From Pedobacter sp. BAL39 (GTDB lineage: Bacteria; Bacteroidota; Bacteroidia; Sphingobacteriales; Sphingobacteriaceae): a DNA stretch of 64,000 nucleotides. Positions within the stretch are counted from its first letter, which is position 1. Every line of letters starts with the position of its first letter. The notes beneath the pieces were generated by a model. It had not been told where the DNA came from, did not search any database, and worked only from the letters and a program-made list of their open reading frames with translations. Of the stretch, positions 45,397 to 54,755 are shown piece after piece. The translations under genes were made by a program, and so were the position numbers. Location of the stretch: assembly GCF_000170795.1 (NCBI RefSeq), contig NZ_ABCM01000023.1, forward strand, positions 1-64,000. Reading direction: 5' to 3'.

Positions 45397-45570
45397 ATGT
45401 CAGATAAAGATAAAAAAGCTTTTGCACTCAGAATCAGTCCGGCACTGCTCAAGGAAATTGAGCAGTGGGCTGCCGATGAATTCAGGAGCACCAATGGCCA
45501 GATAGAATACCTGCTGTCGGAAGCCCTGAAATCAAAGAGAAAAAAGAGAGTAAACAAAAATGATACATAG
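45397..45570 (+). CDS. Arc-like ribbon-helix-helix protein, 57 aa
   Basis: This short frame (57 codons plus stop) encodes MSDKDKKAFALRISPALLKE followed by two helices ending in a Lys/Arg-rich tail. The pattern strand (KAFALRIS), helix (PALLKEIEQWAADEF), turn and helix (TNGQIEYLLSEALK) fits an Arc/MetJ-like DNA-binding fold. A 13-bp direct repeat (CATGTCAGATAAA at 45377-45389 and 45396-45408) places a second ATG 19 nt upstream that opens a 9-codon frame and stops across the true start. It is 176 bp after the SPFH gene on the same strand. Confidence 0.8.
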   Translation: MSDKDKKAFALRISPALLKEIEQWAADEFRSTNGQIEYLLSEALKSKRKKRVNKNDT

Positions 45571-45621
45571 TGAAAATGTTAAATGCGAATTGAGGGCAAC
45601 CAGCGGATGTCAGTAATTACT

Positions 45622-45629
45622 TAACTTTG
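45622..45629 (+). promoter_or_regulatory. -7 box upstream of thiolase
   Basis: TAACTTTG is an exact match to the Bacteroidota -7 consensus TAnnTTTG, 26 bp before the thiolase ATG. No clear -33 box at standard spacing. Confidence 0.5.
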
Positions 45630-45655
45630 CTGCTAACCAAAACTCAACGACTTAA

Positions 45656-46831
45656 ATGATAGAAGTAGTAATAGTATCCGCTGTAAGAACGCCAATAGGC
45701 AGCTTTGGTGGTTCATTATCCGGTTTTTCAGCTGCTCAACTGGGTGGCTATTCGATTAAAGCGGCAGTAGACCGTGCCGGCATCAAACCAGAAGAAGTTC
45801 AGGAAGTATATATGGGCAACGTATTGTCTGCTAATCTTGGCCAGGCACCCGCCACACAAGCGGCGAAATTGGCAGGTTTGCCAGACCTGCCTGCAACCAC
45901 TGTAAACAAAGTGTGTGCTTCAGGCACAAAAGCCATCATGCTTGCTGCGCAAAGCATCGCCTTGGGACATCAGGAAATCGTCATAGCGGGCGGCATGGAG
46001 AGCATGAGCAATGTACCCTATTACCTGGACAAAGCGCGGAACGGCTATCGCTTAGGGCATGGGCAGCTAACCGACGGCCTGTTGAAAGATGGCCTCTGGG
46101 ACGTATACAACGACTACCACATGGGTTCTGCTGCCGAGCTTTGTGCTGCGGACTGTGACATCAGCAGGGAAGATCAGGATGCTTTTGCCATCAACTCCTA
46201 TAAAAAATCTCAGGCCGCACAGACAGCAGGTAAGTTTGACAATGAAATCGTAGCGATTGAAGTAAAAGACCGTAAGGGGGAAATCAGCAGGATTGACAAG
46301 GATGAAGAGCCTTTCGCAGTGAAGTTCGACAAGATTCCCGGCCTGAAACCTGTATTCAAAAAAGAAGGCACCGTTACAGCAGCCAATGCTTCAACATTAA
46401 ATGATGGCGCCGCAGCGCTCGTATTGATGAGCGCTGAAAAAGCAAAATCACTGGGATTGAAGCCCCTCGCTAAAATCCTTGGTTATGCAGATGCCCAACA
46501 GGCACCGGAGTGGTTCACCACTGCCCCTGCAAAGGCGATCCCTCTTGCATTAGAAAAAGCAGGCAAAACACTTGCTGATGTAGATTTTTTCGAAATCAAT
46601 GAAGCTTTTTCTGTAGTTTCACTGGCCAACAACAAAATACTGAACCTTGACGACACCAAAGTAAACGTAAATGGTGGTGCTGTAGCGATCGGCCATCCAC
46701 TGGGGGCCTCGGGCGCCAGGATTGTCGTCACCTTACTTTCTGTATTGAACCAGAATGACGGGAAAATAGGCGTGGCAGGTATATGTAATGGTGGTGGTGG
46801 TGCAAGTGCGATTGTAATTGAAAAAATATAA
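45656..46831 (+). CDS. Acetyl-CoA C-acetyltransferase (thiolase)
   Basis: This 391-aa thiolase interconverts two acetyl-CoA and acetoacetyl-CoA. The nucleophilic Cys87 lies in NKVCASGTKA. The catalytic His is in GHPLGASGARIV (about 345-350) and the second Cys in GICNGGGGASA (about 377). GGMESMSN and NEAFSVV are also present. Length is normal for a biosynthetic or short-chain thiolase. A CoA-transferase gene near the right edge of the window may act in the same acetoacetate pathway, though it is not adjacent. Confidence 0.95.
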   Translation: MIEVVIVSAVRTPIGSFGGSLSGFSAAQLGGYSIKAAVDRAGIKPEEVQEVYMGNVLSANLGQAPATQAAKLAGLPDLPATTVNKVCASGTKAIMLAAQSIALGHQEIVIAGGMESMSNVPYYLDKARNGYRLGHGQLTDGLLKDGLWDVYNDYHMGSAAELCAADCDISREDQDAFAINSYKKSQAAQTAGKFDNEIVAIEVKDRKGEISRIDKDEEPFAVKFDKIPGLKPVFKKEGTVTAANASTLNDGAAALVLMSAEKAKSLGLKPLAKILGYADAQQAPEWFTTAPAKAIPLALEKAGKTLADVDFFEINEAFSVVSLANNKILNLDDTKVNVNGGAVAIGHPLGASGARIVVTLLSVLNQNDGKIGVAGICNGGGGASAIVIEKI

Positions 46832-46835
46832 ACCT

Positions 46836-47753
46836 ATGTCTAAGGTCTTAACACCTTTAATATTATTGATGATGTTGTGCTGTGTAGTTGCTAAAGTGAC
46901 TGCACAGCATACCTTTCCGAAAGGAAACCTGCTGGAAATGAACAAATATCAGGATTCCCTGGTCCGCATCAGCGACAGCACCTATAACTCGCCATCTAAT
47001 GAACCCCGCTTTGAGCAAAATGCGGTCTTCATCAAAACCCTCGTCAACGCACTAAAGACCAATGGCTCCTTCAACTACGGTTTTGACTCCCTGAAAAAGA
47101 TTTCCATCCTGAAATCACCGGACAATCTTCTCAAAATATTCTCCTGGCACCTGCCGGTAGACGACGGCAGCTACCGCTTCTTCGGTGCCATACAACTTGC
47201 CACAAAAGATGGAAAGCTCAAATTATTTCCTTTGATCGACGAAACTGAGCAGCTGACAGACCCGAATCAGGTGACGGACAACAAAAACTGGTTTGGTGCC
47301 CGCTATTATGAGATCATCCCTGTAAACGGTAATGGCAGTACGTACTATGCCTTGATTGGCTGGAAAGGCAACAATCAGAAGACGACCAAAAAGGTCATCG
47401 AAATCCTTTCTTTTGTGAAAGACGCCCCTGTATTCGGGAAAAATGTCTTCGATCAGAAAACACCAAAAGGAAGAAACAGGATGATCTATGAATACAATAA
47501 GCTCAACACCATGACCTTGAAGGTGGATAAACAGGTAAATATGATCATACTTGACCACCTGGCACCGTTTACGCCGGATATGGAAGGCAACTTTGAATAT
47601 TATGCGTCAGACCTTTCTTTTGATGGCTACCGGATTGCAGGTGGCAGACTGAGGCTGGTGGAAGATGTCGAACTTAAGAATGATCCAAACGATGCTGATG
47701 AACTGTACATAGATCCTAAAGACAAAAATATAAGCCCGATAAAGAAGCTTTAA
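46836..47753 (+). CDS. Exported hypothetical protein
   Basis: From the ATG at 46836 this 305-aa protein has a signal peptide (MSKVLTPLILLMMLCCVVA...VTAQ, about 1-24). The mature domain is soluble and mixed alpha/beta (FSWHLPVDDGSYRFFGAIQLA, YALIGWKGNNQKTTKKVIEIL). An in-frame TTG 18 bp upstream lies inside the thiolase gene and is unlikely. I recognise no family. It lies 4 bp after the thiolase stop and may be cotranscribed with it. Confidence 0.8.
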   Translation: MSKVLTPLILLMMLCCVVAKVTAQHTFPKGNLLEMNKYQDSLVRISDSTYNSPSNEPRFEQNAVFIKTLVNALKTNGSFNYGFDSLKKISILKSPDNLLKIFSWHLPVDDGSYRFFGAIQLATKDGKLKLFPLIDETEQLTDPNQVTDNKNWFGARYYEIIPVNGNGSTYYALIGWKGNNQKTTKKVIEILSFVKDAPVFGKNVFDQKTPKGRNRMIYEYNKLNTMTLKVDKQVNMIILDHLAPFTPDMEGNFEYYASDLSFDGYRIAGGRLRLVEDVELKNDPNDADELYIDPKDKNISPIKKL

Positions 47754-47788
47754 ACAGCACTGGCAATGCTTTAATCAACTTTAAAAAA

Positions 47789-47820
47789 TTTGTGAGTTTC
47801 GCTGCATGTGCCTATCTTGC
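47789..47820 (+). promoter_or_regulatory. Candidate promoter for the POT transporter
   Basis: TTTG at 47789-47792, a 20-bp spacer, then TATCTTGC (47813-47820), which fits the Bacteroidota -33/-7 layout with a partly degenerate -7. It is 92 bp before the ATG. Confidence 0.45.
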
Positions 47821-47912
47821 GCGGTGGTTAACTCAGGGGCATTCCATTTTAAACCATCAAACAAGAACTAACTGAACTTTTCTTATAAATTATTACACAA
47901 AAAAACTAACAC

Positions 47913-49679
47913 ATGAATGCACAAAATTTGGAGTCTCCAAATAACTTTTTTGAAAGTAAGGTATTAGGACATCCGGCAGGACTGTTCGTCCTGTTCTTTA
48001 CCGAAATGTGGGAGCGGTTCTCTTATTACGGTATGAGGGCCCTGCTGGTTCTCTTCCTGACCTCCTCACTAATTGGTGAAAATGCCGGCTGGGGATGGCC
48101 ACGTGAGCATGCGCTTGCCATCTACGGTTCTTACACTGGTCTGGCGTACCTCACTCCTATTCTCGGTGGTTATATTGCCGACAGGATTATCGGATACCGC
48201 TGGGCAGTAATTGTTGGTGCATTCCTGATGACATTGGGACACTTGTCCATGGCCATAGAAATCGACCATGCTTTCATGTACCTCGGACTTGGTCTTCTGG
48301 TTATTGGTAACGGTTTCTTCAAACCAAACATGACCTCCATCGTAGCTCAGATGTATAAAGAACATCCTGAAAAGAAAGACGGTGCATATACCATCTTCTA
48401 TATGGGTGTAAACGCTGGTGCGTTTCTGGGAATGTTGTTGTGCGGATACATCGGTGAGAGCCCGGAATGGGGATGGGCTTATGGCTTTGGACTTGCCGGA
48501 ATTTTCATGTTCTTCGGTATGCTCCAGTTTTATTTCACACAGAACATCTTTGGTTCTATCGGACTGAAACCTGTAGCGGACAAACAGGAAGCTACGGAAC
48601 ATCCTGATGAAGCGACACGCAACCCATTCTCGAAGTTTGACCTGGTGATCATCGCCCTCATTTCTGTAATCGGCCTGTCCTGGATCATCAATGACCCGGT
48701 TTCGAAAATCACCAGCCTGAATCTTTTTAGCTTCCAGGTAGGAAGTATGGACGGCAGCAGCTTCATGATTTCTGTAGCCCTGATTTTGTTTATTTTCATT
48801 CTGATCAAAAGGATTTCTCAGTATACACCGGTACTGCGTGACAAAATGATTGCCGTCATCGTACTTGCTTTCATTACGATTTTCTTCTGGGCTTCATTTG
48901 AGCAGGCTGGCGGTTCGATGACCATCTTCGCCAAAGATTACACCCAACGTGTACTTACAGGCGACTCAAAGGTCATCTTTAATATTGTCAATACCTTGAT
49001 TACGGTGATCCCTCTTGCGATCATCTCCTATGTACTCTTCAAACTTTTCAGCAAAACTTTCGCAAAGTATGCTTTGGGGAACTTGATTCTTGCAGGCAGC
49101 TTTGTGATCATCTGGGGCATTGTAATTTATATGCTGAGCAACCAGTACAGCGAGGTTAAATCTGAAGTTCCTGCCACCTGGTTTGGGATCTTAAACTCCC
49201 TGTTTATCATCAGCTGTGCACCTATTGTTTCCAAGTTATGGGAAAGTAAATACAATCCCGTGGCTACGCTCAAAAACGGGTTTGGGATGATCCTGCTCGG
49301 TATTGGATTTGCAGCATTGGCTTATGGAGCGAGCTCTATCCCACAAGGAGCCACCGTAGCGCAGGTAAGTATGGTATGGTTGGTGCTGGCCTACTTTTTC
49401 CACACCATGGGTGAGCTGTTCATCTCCCCTGTCGGGCTTTCATATGTGAGCAAGCTGGTTCCAGGACGGATGATCGCCATCATGTTTGGCATCTGGTACC
49501 TGGCAATTGCCATCGGAAACAAGATTGCCGGTACCATGGGTGGTATGATTGATGAAATTACCGCCAAATACTCGATGTCTACCTTCTTCCTGATCTTCAC
49601 CCTGATTCCTGTGGGACTAGGCGTGTTCATCATCCTGCTGACACCGATTATGAAAAAATTAATGCACGGTGTAAAATAG
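47913..49679 (+). CDS. POT/PTR-family proton-coupled peptide transporter
   Basis: This 588-aa MFS-fold transporter of di- and tripeptides has the signature FFTEMWERFSYYGMRALLVLF in helix 1, the ExxERFxYY proton-coupling motif. FFKPNMTSIVAQMY and FWASFEQAGGSM are also typical. It has 12-14 predicted TM helices and an extended central region typical of the longer Bacteroidota members. A second paralogue follows 87 bp downstream, with a terminator between. Confidence 0.95.
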   Translation: MNAQNLESPNNFFESKVLGHPAGLFVLFFTEMWERFSYYGMRALLVLFLTSSLIGENAGWGWPREHALAIYGSYTGLAYLTPILGGYIADRIIGYRWAVIVGAFLMTLGHLSMAIEIDHAFMYLGLGLLVIGNGFFKPNMTSIVAQMYKEHPEKKDGAYTIFYMGVNAGAFLGMLLCGYIGESPEWGWAYGFGLAGIFMFFGMLQFYFTQNIFGSIGLKPVADKQEATEHPDEATRNPFSKFDLVIIALISVIGLSWIINDPVSKITSLNLFSFQVGSMDGSSFMISVALILFIFILIKRISQYTPVLRDKMIAVIVLAFITIFFWASFEQAGGSMTIFAKDYTQRVLTGDSKVIFNIVNTLITVIPLAIISYVLFKLFSKTFAKYALGNLILAGSFVIIWGIVIYMLSNQYSEVKSEVPATWFGILNSLFIISCAPIVSKLWESKYNPVATLKNGFGMILLGIGFAALAYGASSIPQGATVAQVSMVWLVLAYFFHTMGELFISPVGLSYVSKLVPGRMIAIMFGIWYLAIAIGNKIAGTMGGMIDEITAKYSMSTFFLIFTLIPVGLGVFIILLTPIMKKLMHGVK

Positions 49680-49691
49680 AAAACACAACAG

Positions 49692-49723
49692 AAAGCCTTT
49701 GGATAAACCCAAAGGCTTTTTTG
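49692..49723 (+). terminator. Rho-independent terminator after the first POT gene
   Basis: An 11-bp stem (49692-49702 with 49709-49719), a 6-nt loop and a T-tract, 12 bp after the stop. Confidence 0.9.
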
Positions 49724-49766
49724 ATGAGCAATATTTGAACAAAACCTAACAGAACGATAATAAGAT

Positions 49767-51323
49767 ATGCCAGAGAATCTTAGCCTTGAACAAATTCAGA
49801 ATTTTAAAGGCAAATACCCAAAACAACTATGGTACCTGTTTTTCTCAGAAATGTGGGAGCGTTTCTGCTTCTACGGAATGCGGGGAATGCTCACCTACTT
49901 TATGGTGACGCAACTGATGATGAAAGATGATGTTGCCAACCTGCAATATGGGGCTACACAAGCTTTTGTTTATGCGTTCACCTTTATTGGGGGATTGTTT
50001 GCCGATAAGATACTCGGTTTCCGAAAGTCGTTGTTCTGGGGTGGCTTGCTGATGATTGTGGGAAGTGCCATACTTTCTTACGATCCTCATCAGTTTTTCT
50101 TTCTTGGCATCAGCTTCACCGTAGTAGGTACGGGATTTTTTAAACCAAACATTTCCACAATGGTGGGTTCATTGTATAAATCCGGTGATGAAAGACGCGA
50201 TGCAGGGTTTTCCTTGTTCTACGCAGGGATCAACATTGGTGCTTTACTGGGCGGATATGCGTGTATTGCCATCGGTAAGGAATATTCCTGGCACCTGGCC
50301 TTCGGTCTGGCGGGGATCGTGATGACGATCAGTCTGATCACTTTCGTTTTCACCAAGCGTACGCTGGGGCCCATAGGGCTGGCGCCAGGTGAACATGAAA
50401 CATTGGAAGAGGTTACCGTAGATGGTATCGGAAACAATCCTGACACAACACCTGCGACCATCGTACGGAAGTCGGCAAACAAAAAATGGTACGACTATGC
50501 CGTTTATGCAGGATCTTTGGCCGTCATTCCGGTCATCATGATCATGGTCGCCAAAACGGAGTATACCGACAAGTTCATGTACATCATTGGTCCCGCAACC
50601 TTGTTGTACCTGTTTTATGAGATGACAAAATACAGCTGGGCAGAGAGAAAGAAACTGCTTGCTGCATTGGTATTTATTCTATTCTCTATCATCTTCTGGG
50701 GTATCTTTGAACAAAGCGGTGGTTCACTAAGCCTCTTTGCTGCGAGAAACCTGAACAATACCTTGTTGGGAAGCATCGTGGTGGACCCTAACGGTGTGAA
50801 TAACGCGGCAAACTCCCTTTTTGTAATCATCTTTGCTTTCCTTTTTGGAATCATCTGGCTGGCAATGGCAAAAAAGAAAATAGAGCCGAATACTTTGATT
50901 AAGTTCGGAATGGGCTTTTTGTTCCTGGCCCTGGCTTATTACATCTTCTATGCAACCAGATTTTTCGCAGACGCAAATGGGGTGACTTCGCTTGATGTCT
51001 TCACTGTTGCTTATCTGTTTGTGACCTTCGGGGAGTTGTGTCTATCGCCAATTGGCCTTTCCATCATGACCAAACTATCTCCCGTGAAATTGCAAGGTGT
51101 AATGATGGGCATGTGGTTCCTTGCCAGCGCTTATGGACAGTATGCTGCTGGTATTATAGGCGCCAGTATGTCTGGCACCAACAGTGAATCAGAAAGCCTG
51201 GTAGACAAGCTGATCACTTATACTGACGGTTACAAAACGCTGGCCATCTATTCGTTGGTTGCAGGTGTGGTGCTGATCCTGATCAGTCCATTTGTAAGAA
51301 AACTAATGCAGGAGGTCAAATAG
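49767..51323 (+). CDS. POT/PTR-family proton-coupled peptide transporter
   Basis: This 518-aa paralogue of the preceding gene has the same helix-1 motif (FFSEMWERFCFYGMRGMLTYF), GTGFFKPNISTMVGSLY and FWGIFEQSGGSLSLFAARN. It is about 70 residues shorter. The spacing and a terminator between the two genes suggest separate promoters. Local duplication followed by divergence is likely. Confidence 0.95.
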   Translation: MPENLSLEQIQNFKGKYPKQLWYLFFSEMWERFCFYGMRGMLTYFMVTQLMMKDDVANLQYGATQAFVYAFTFIGGLFADKILGFRKSLFWGGLLMIVGSAILSYDPHQFFFLGISFTVVGTGFFKPNISTMVGSLYKSGDERRDAGFSLFYAGINIGALLGGYACIAIGKEYSWHLAFGLAGIVMTISLITFVFTKRTLGPIGLAPGEHETLEEVTVDGIGNNPDTTPATIVRKSANKKWYDYAVYAGSLAVIPVIMIMVAKTEYTDKFMYIIGPATLLYLFYEMTKYSWAERKKLLAALVFILFSIIFWGIFEQSGGSLSLFAARNLNNTLLGSIVVDPNGVNNAANSLFVIIFAFLFGIIWLAMAKKKIEPNTLIKFGMGFLFLALAYYIFYATRFFADANGVTSLDVFTVAYLFVTFGELCLSPIGLSIMTKLSPVKLQGVMMGMWFLASAYGQYAAGIIGASMSGTNSESESLVDKLITYTDGYKTLAIYSLVAGVVLILISPFVRKLMQEVK

Positions 51324-51342
51324 AAAGCTTTTAACAAATTTT

Positions 51343-51376
51343 AACCCTCAGTATATTCGATATGCTGAGGGTTTTT
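51343..51376 (+). terminator. Rho-independent terminator after the second POT gene
   Basis: AACCCTCAG (51343-51351) pairs with CTGAGGGTT (51365-51373), with further A-T pairs inside the loop and TTTTT after. It overlaps an ATG at 51362 in the frame of the next gene, so that ATG is not the start. Confidence 0.9.
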
Positions 51377-51415
51377 CGTTTAGAATCCATAATTTCGCTG
51401 AATAATCAAATTTAC

Positions 51416-52141
51416 GTGTCAGACAGTTTAATCATCATCCCCACCTACAACGAAAAGGAAAACATTGAAAAGATCATCAGGAAAGTCTTTTCCTTACCCT
51501 ATTTTTTTGAAGTACTCATCATTGATGATGGTTCACCGGATGGCACTGCCGACATTGTGAAACGTTTACAAACGGAATTCCCCGCACTTCACCTGGAACA
51601 GCGTACCGGTAAACTCGGACTGGGCACGGCCTACATCCATGGATTTAAATGGGCTTTGGCAAAAGAAGAATACGAATACATTTTTGAGATGGACGCCGAT
51701 TTCTCCCACAATCCAGATGACCTGACGCGTCTTCGGGATGCCTGTGTAAAAGGCGCCGACGTAGCCATTGGTTCACGTTATGTCAATGGTGTCAATGTGG
51801 TCAACTGGCCGATGAGCAGGGTGCTGATGTCCTATTTTGCTTCAATGTATGTCCGCCTGATTACGCGCATCAATATCCAGGATGCCACTGCCGGGTTTAA
51901 ATGTTACCGCAGGCGTGTACTGGCAAAAATCCCTTTGGACAAGATTAAATTTGTAGGTTATGCCTTTCAGATAGAAATGAAGTTTACCGCCATAAAATAT
52001 GGCTTCAAAGTCCAGGAAGTACCGATCATTTTTACTGACCGTACCGAGGGCAGTTCGAAGATGAGTACCCGTATCTTCAGAGAAGCTTTCATTGGCGTGA
52101 TCCAGATGAAAGTGTGGAGCTGGTTCAGAAATTATAAATAA
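51416..52141 (+). CDS. GT2-family polyprenol monophosphomannose synthase-like glycosyltransferase
   Basis: This 241-aa cytosolic-side enzyme would transfer a sugar from a nucleotide sugar to polyprenyl phosphate. The start chosen is the GTG at 51416, reading MSDSLIIIPTYNEKENI, the normal N-terminus of the family. The frame can be extended to an ATG at 51362, but that lies inside the preceding terminator. The nucleotide-sugar site shows IIDDGSPDGTADIV and the metal-binding EMDADFSHNP. The C-terminal IIFTDRTEGSSKMSTRIFREA is also typical of dolichol-phosphate mannosyltransferase-like enzymes. No TM helices. Confidence 0.9.
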   Translation: MSDSLIIIPTYNEKENIEKIIRKVFSLPYFFEVLIIDDGSPDGTADIVKRLQTEFPALHLEQRTGKLGLGTAYIHGFKWALAKEEYEYIFEMDADFSHNPDDLTRLRDACVKGADVAIGSRYVNGVNVVNWPMSRVLMSYFASMYVRLITRINIQDATAGFKCYRRRVLAKIPLDKIKFVGYAFQIEMKFTAIKYGFKVQEVPIIFTDRTEGSSKMSTRIFREAFIGVIQMKVWSWFRNYK

Positions 52142-52159
52142 CAGCTAGAAAAGGTATTA

Positions 52160-52675
52160 TTAGCTACTTTTCGGCGGTTTTCCATCCCTGATCATCGTTC
52201 CAAAATCCCAGTCCCTGGACATCGCTTCGATGATTTTCACTATTCTCTTTGTACGGGTAGGCTCCGTTTTCGCAGAATTCAGCCAGGTGATGTAATAGTT
52301 TTGGTGCGACTTAGCCTGACTCAGAAAACGGTCAAGCAATACAGGCTCATCGGCAAGACAGAGTTCCAGGTCTTCAGGCATCTCAATCTTAAAAGTCGTA
52401 TCCTCTTCCAAAGAAACCTGCAATACCCCACCCTCCTGCTTGCGCAGCTCTTTACGTAAAGAAGCCTTTAAGGCGATGATAAAGTTCCCCTCTCCCATGG
52501 GCACCATCGACAGCCCGGCAATCGGCACCTGATCCAAATACCCTTTAATGCGGTAGCTTTTTTTACATCCTGCTTTAATCTGTTCCGCTATTGCCGCCGG
52601 CACAGCAATATAAGTCCATCCGGTCTTCTCTCCCATTTTTTCAAACCGCTCTATTTCTGCTTTAAATGTGATCAT
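52160..52675 (-). CDS. YdeI/OmdA-family protein with DUF1905
   Basis: This 171-aa protein has an N-terminal DUF1905 beta-barrel (about 1-90; FEKMGEKTGWTYIAVPAAIAE). A C-terminal YdeI/OmpD-associated segment follows (about 100-165; LLDRFLSQAKSHQNYYITWLNSAKTEPTRTKRIVK). The ATG at 52675 (MITFKAEIE) is preferred over an upstream start that adds seven residues. Family members are linked to stress or bacteriocin tolerance, but the biochemical role is unknown. It is minus-strand, convergent with the GT2 gene. Confidence 0.88.
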   Translation of the reverse strand: MITFKAEIERFEKMGEKTGWTYIAVPAAIAEQIKAGCKKSYRIKGYLDQVPIAGLSMVPMGEGNFIIALKASLRKELRKQEGGVLQVSLEEDTTFKIEMPEDLELCLADEPVLLDRFLSQAKSHQNYYITWLNSAKTEPTRTKRIVKIIEAMSRDWDFGTMIRDGKPPKSS

Positions 52676-52710
52676 AATGATTTGATTGTTTGTCAATCTG
52701 TATCCTTAAA

Positions 52711-53586
52711 TTAAAACTTTTCTTCCACACCGAGGCCAAAGAGTGCAAAATCATATTTAACCGGATCCAGGGGATCAAAGCGACGAAGTTCCTCAGTAAG
52801 CTCCACTGCTGTCCTCCAGTCGGTCTGCTTGCGGCTGATCAGGGAAAGCCTTCGTGCCACACGGTCAACGTGTACATCACATGGGCAAATCAAGTCGGCA
52901 GGGGTCAGTTTGTGCCACAAACCAAAGTCGACGCCCCGGTCGTCACTACGCACCATCCAGCGAAGAAACATATTCAGCCTTTTACAGGTCGACTTTTGCA
53001 AAGGCGATGAGATGTGTTTGATGGTCCTTCGTGGAAAGTCGGGCAGACTGAAGAAATAAGACCTGAAATAGTTCAGCGCCTCTTCCCCGACTGGAATGCT
53101 GCGTGCTTCTTCTATGGTATTTTGTTTTTTTCCAGCTTTGTTGACCTTGCCAATACCTTTCCCTTCCGATCCTTCAACGTGGCTGGCCAGTCTCTCAGTG
53201 AACATCGGATCAGGAAAGAGAAAGGCCGTTTCCAGGCTGTCAGATTGCTGGTAGTGATGATTGAAGAAAGATACGAAGTAGAGCAAGTCCGTATCATTAA
53301 ACGTGCGGTGTTTGAAGCCCAATAGTCGTTTCAGGTCATCATCACCATGGTTTAACATGAAATCGTAGGGCTGATTGTCCATGCGGTCAAATAGCTCGCT
53401 GCATTTATTGATAATGGTTTTACGTTGTCCCCATGCTAAAATTGCCGCAAAGAATGCGGCAATTTCAACATCTTGTTTCTTTGTGAAACGATGGGGAATA
53501 CAAATGGGGTCGTTCTGAATGAAGTTGGGTCTGTTGTACTGATCCACTTTCAGATCCAGAAAATCTTTGAGCTCCAGGAATTCCAA
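52711..53586 (-). CDS. TIGR02757/DUF2400-family protein
   Basis: This 291-aa conserved protein of unknown function has AAFFAAILAWGQRKTIINK, ICPCDVHVDRVARRL and RFDPLDPVKYDFALFGLGV, all hallmarks of DUF2400. The family resembles helix-hairpin-helix DNA glycosylases in its C-terminal half, so a nucleic-acid role is possible. Translation must begin with a non-ATG codon: the only in-frame start before the conserved region is TTG at 53586, directly after an in-frame stop. It lies 5 bp downstream of the PLP-enzyme gene, so cotranscription and coupling are likely. Confidence 0.9.
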   Translation of the reverse strand: MEFLELKDFLDLKVDQYNRPNFIQNDPICIPHRFTKKQDVEIAAFFAAILAWGQRKTIINKCSELFDRMDNQPYDFMLNHGDDDLKRLLGFKHRTFNDTDLLYFVSFFNHHYQQSDSLETAFLFPDPMFTERLASHVEGSEGKGIGKVNKAGKKQNTIEEARSIPVGEEALNYFRSYFFSLPDFPRRTIKHISSPLQKSTCKRLNMFLRWMVRSDDRGVDFGLWHKLTPADLICPCDVHVDRVARRLSLISRKQTDWRTAVELTEELRRFDPLDPVKYDFALFGLGVEEKF

Positions 53587-53591
53587 ATTAA

Positions 53592-54731
53592 TTATTTTAA
53601 AGCTTGTTCTAAATCCGCAATCAGGTCGTCTATGTCTTCTACACCCACACTCAGACGGAGCAGGTTATCGGTTACACCAACTTTTTCACGTTCTTCTTTG
53701 GGAATAGATCCATGTGTCATACTGGTTGGGTGATTGATGAGTGACTCTACACCCCCTAAAGATTCCGCAAGGGTAAACACCTTGAAAGAGGAAGCGATAC
53801 GGAAAGTCTCCTGCAGATCGGCGCCTTTGAGCGTGATGGAGACCATTCCTCCGAAACCACGCATCTGTTTTTTAGCAATATCATGGTTAGGGTGATCTTC
53901 AAAACCAGGCCAGTAGATCTTATCAATCCGGGGGTGGTTTTTCAGGAAATGAGCGACCTTCTCTCCGTTTTCACAATGCGCCTTCATTCTGAGGTGAAGG
54001 GTTTTGATCCCCCGTAATACGAGAAAGGCATCCTGAGGTCCTGGAGTAGCACCGCAGGCATTGTAGATGAACCAAAGGTCTTTATACAACTGATCGTCAT
54101 TTACCAACAACGCACCCATCACCACATCAGAGTGACCACCGATGTATTTGGTCACAGAGTGCATGACGATATCTGCGCCCAGGTCCATTGGATTCTGCAG
54201 GTATGGCGAAGCAAAGGTATTGTCGACCGTCAGCAGCAGCTTACGTTCCTTAGTGATCTTCGCGACTCCCTCGATGTCAATGACCTGCATCGTTGGGTTG
54301 GTCGGTGTTTCAATCCATACCAGTTTCGTTTTATCATTGATGTAAGGAAGCACATTTTCAGGCTTCGAGAGGTCAATGAAATGAAATTTGATGCCGTACT
54401 TCGCATAGATCTTAGTGAAGATGCGGTAAGATCCTCCATAGAGGTCATTACCGGTAATCACTTCATCGCCAGGTTGCAGCAACTTCATCACCGCATCCGT
54501 AGCACCCATCCCGCTGGAAAAAGCCAGACCATATTTGGCATTCTCCAATGCCGCCAGGCAATCTTCGAGTGCTTTACGCGTAGGGTTAGTACCCCTGGAG
54601 TATTCAAATCCCTTGTTATCACCGGGAGACTTTTGCCAGTAAGTGGAAGTCTGGTATATTGGCGTCATTACCGCTCCTGTTGTAGGATCAGGCTCCTGAC
54701 CGGCATGTATGGCTTTAGTTGCGAATTTCAT
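53592..54731 (-). CDS. Cystathionine gamma-synthase/lyase-family PLP enzyme
   Basis: This 379-aa transsulfuration enzyme acts on homocysteine or cysteine intermediates. PLP binds at K195 (HSVTKYIGGHSD). The family signatures TPIYQTSTYW, EYSRGTNPTRKALE and SSGMGATDAV are present, as is ESLGGVESLINHPTSMTH. Sequence alone does not separate gamma-synthase from gamma-lyase. It is downstream of proS (24 bp) and 5 bp upstream of the DUF2400 gene, all on the minus strand. Confidence 0.94.
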   Translation of the reverse strand: MKFATKAIHAGQEPDPTTGAVMTPIYQTSTYWQKSPGDNKGFEYSRGTNPTRKALEDCLAALENAKYGLAFSSGMGATDAVMKLLQPGDEVITGNDLYGGSYRIFTKIYAKYGIKFHFIDLSKPENVLPYINDKTKLVWIETPTNPTMQVIDIEGVAKITKERKLLLTVDNTFASPYLQNPMDLGADIVMHSVTKYIGGHSDVVMGALLVNDDQLYKDLWFIYNACGATPGPQDAFLVLRGIKTLHLRMKAHCENGEKVAHFLKNHPRIDKIYWPGFEDHPNHDIAKKQMRGFGGMVSITLKGADLQETFRIASSFKVFTLAESLGGVESLINHPTSMTHGSIPKEEREKVGVTDNLLRLSVGVEDIDDLIADLEQALK

Positions 54732-54755
54732 ATCGTTATTGAGTTAAATGAAGGA

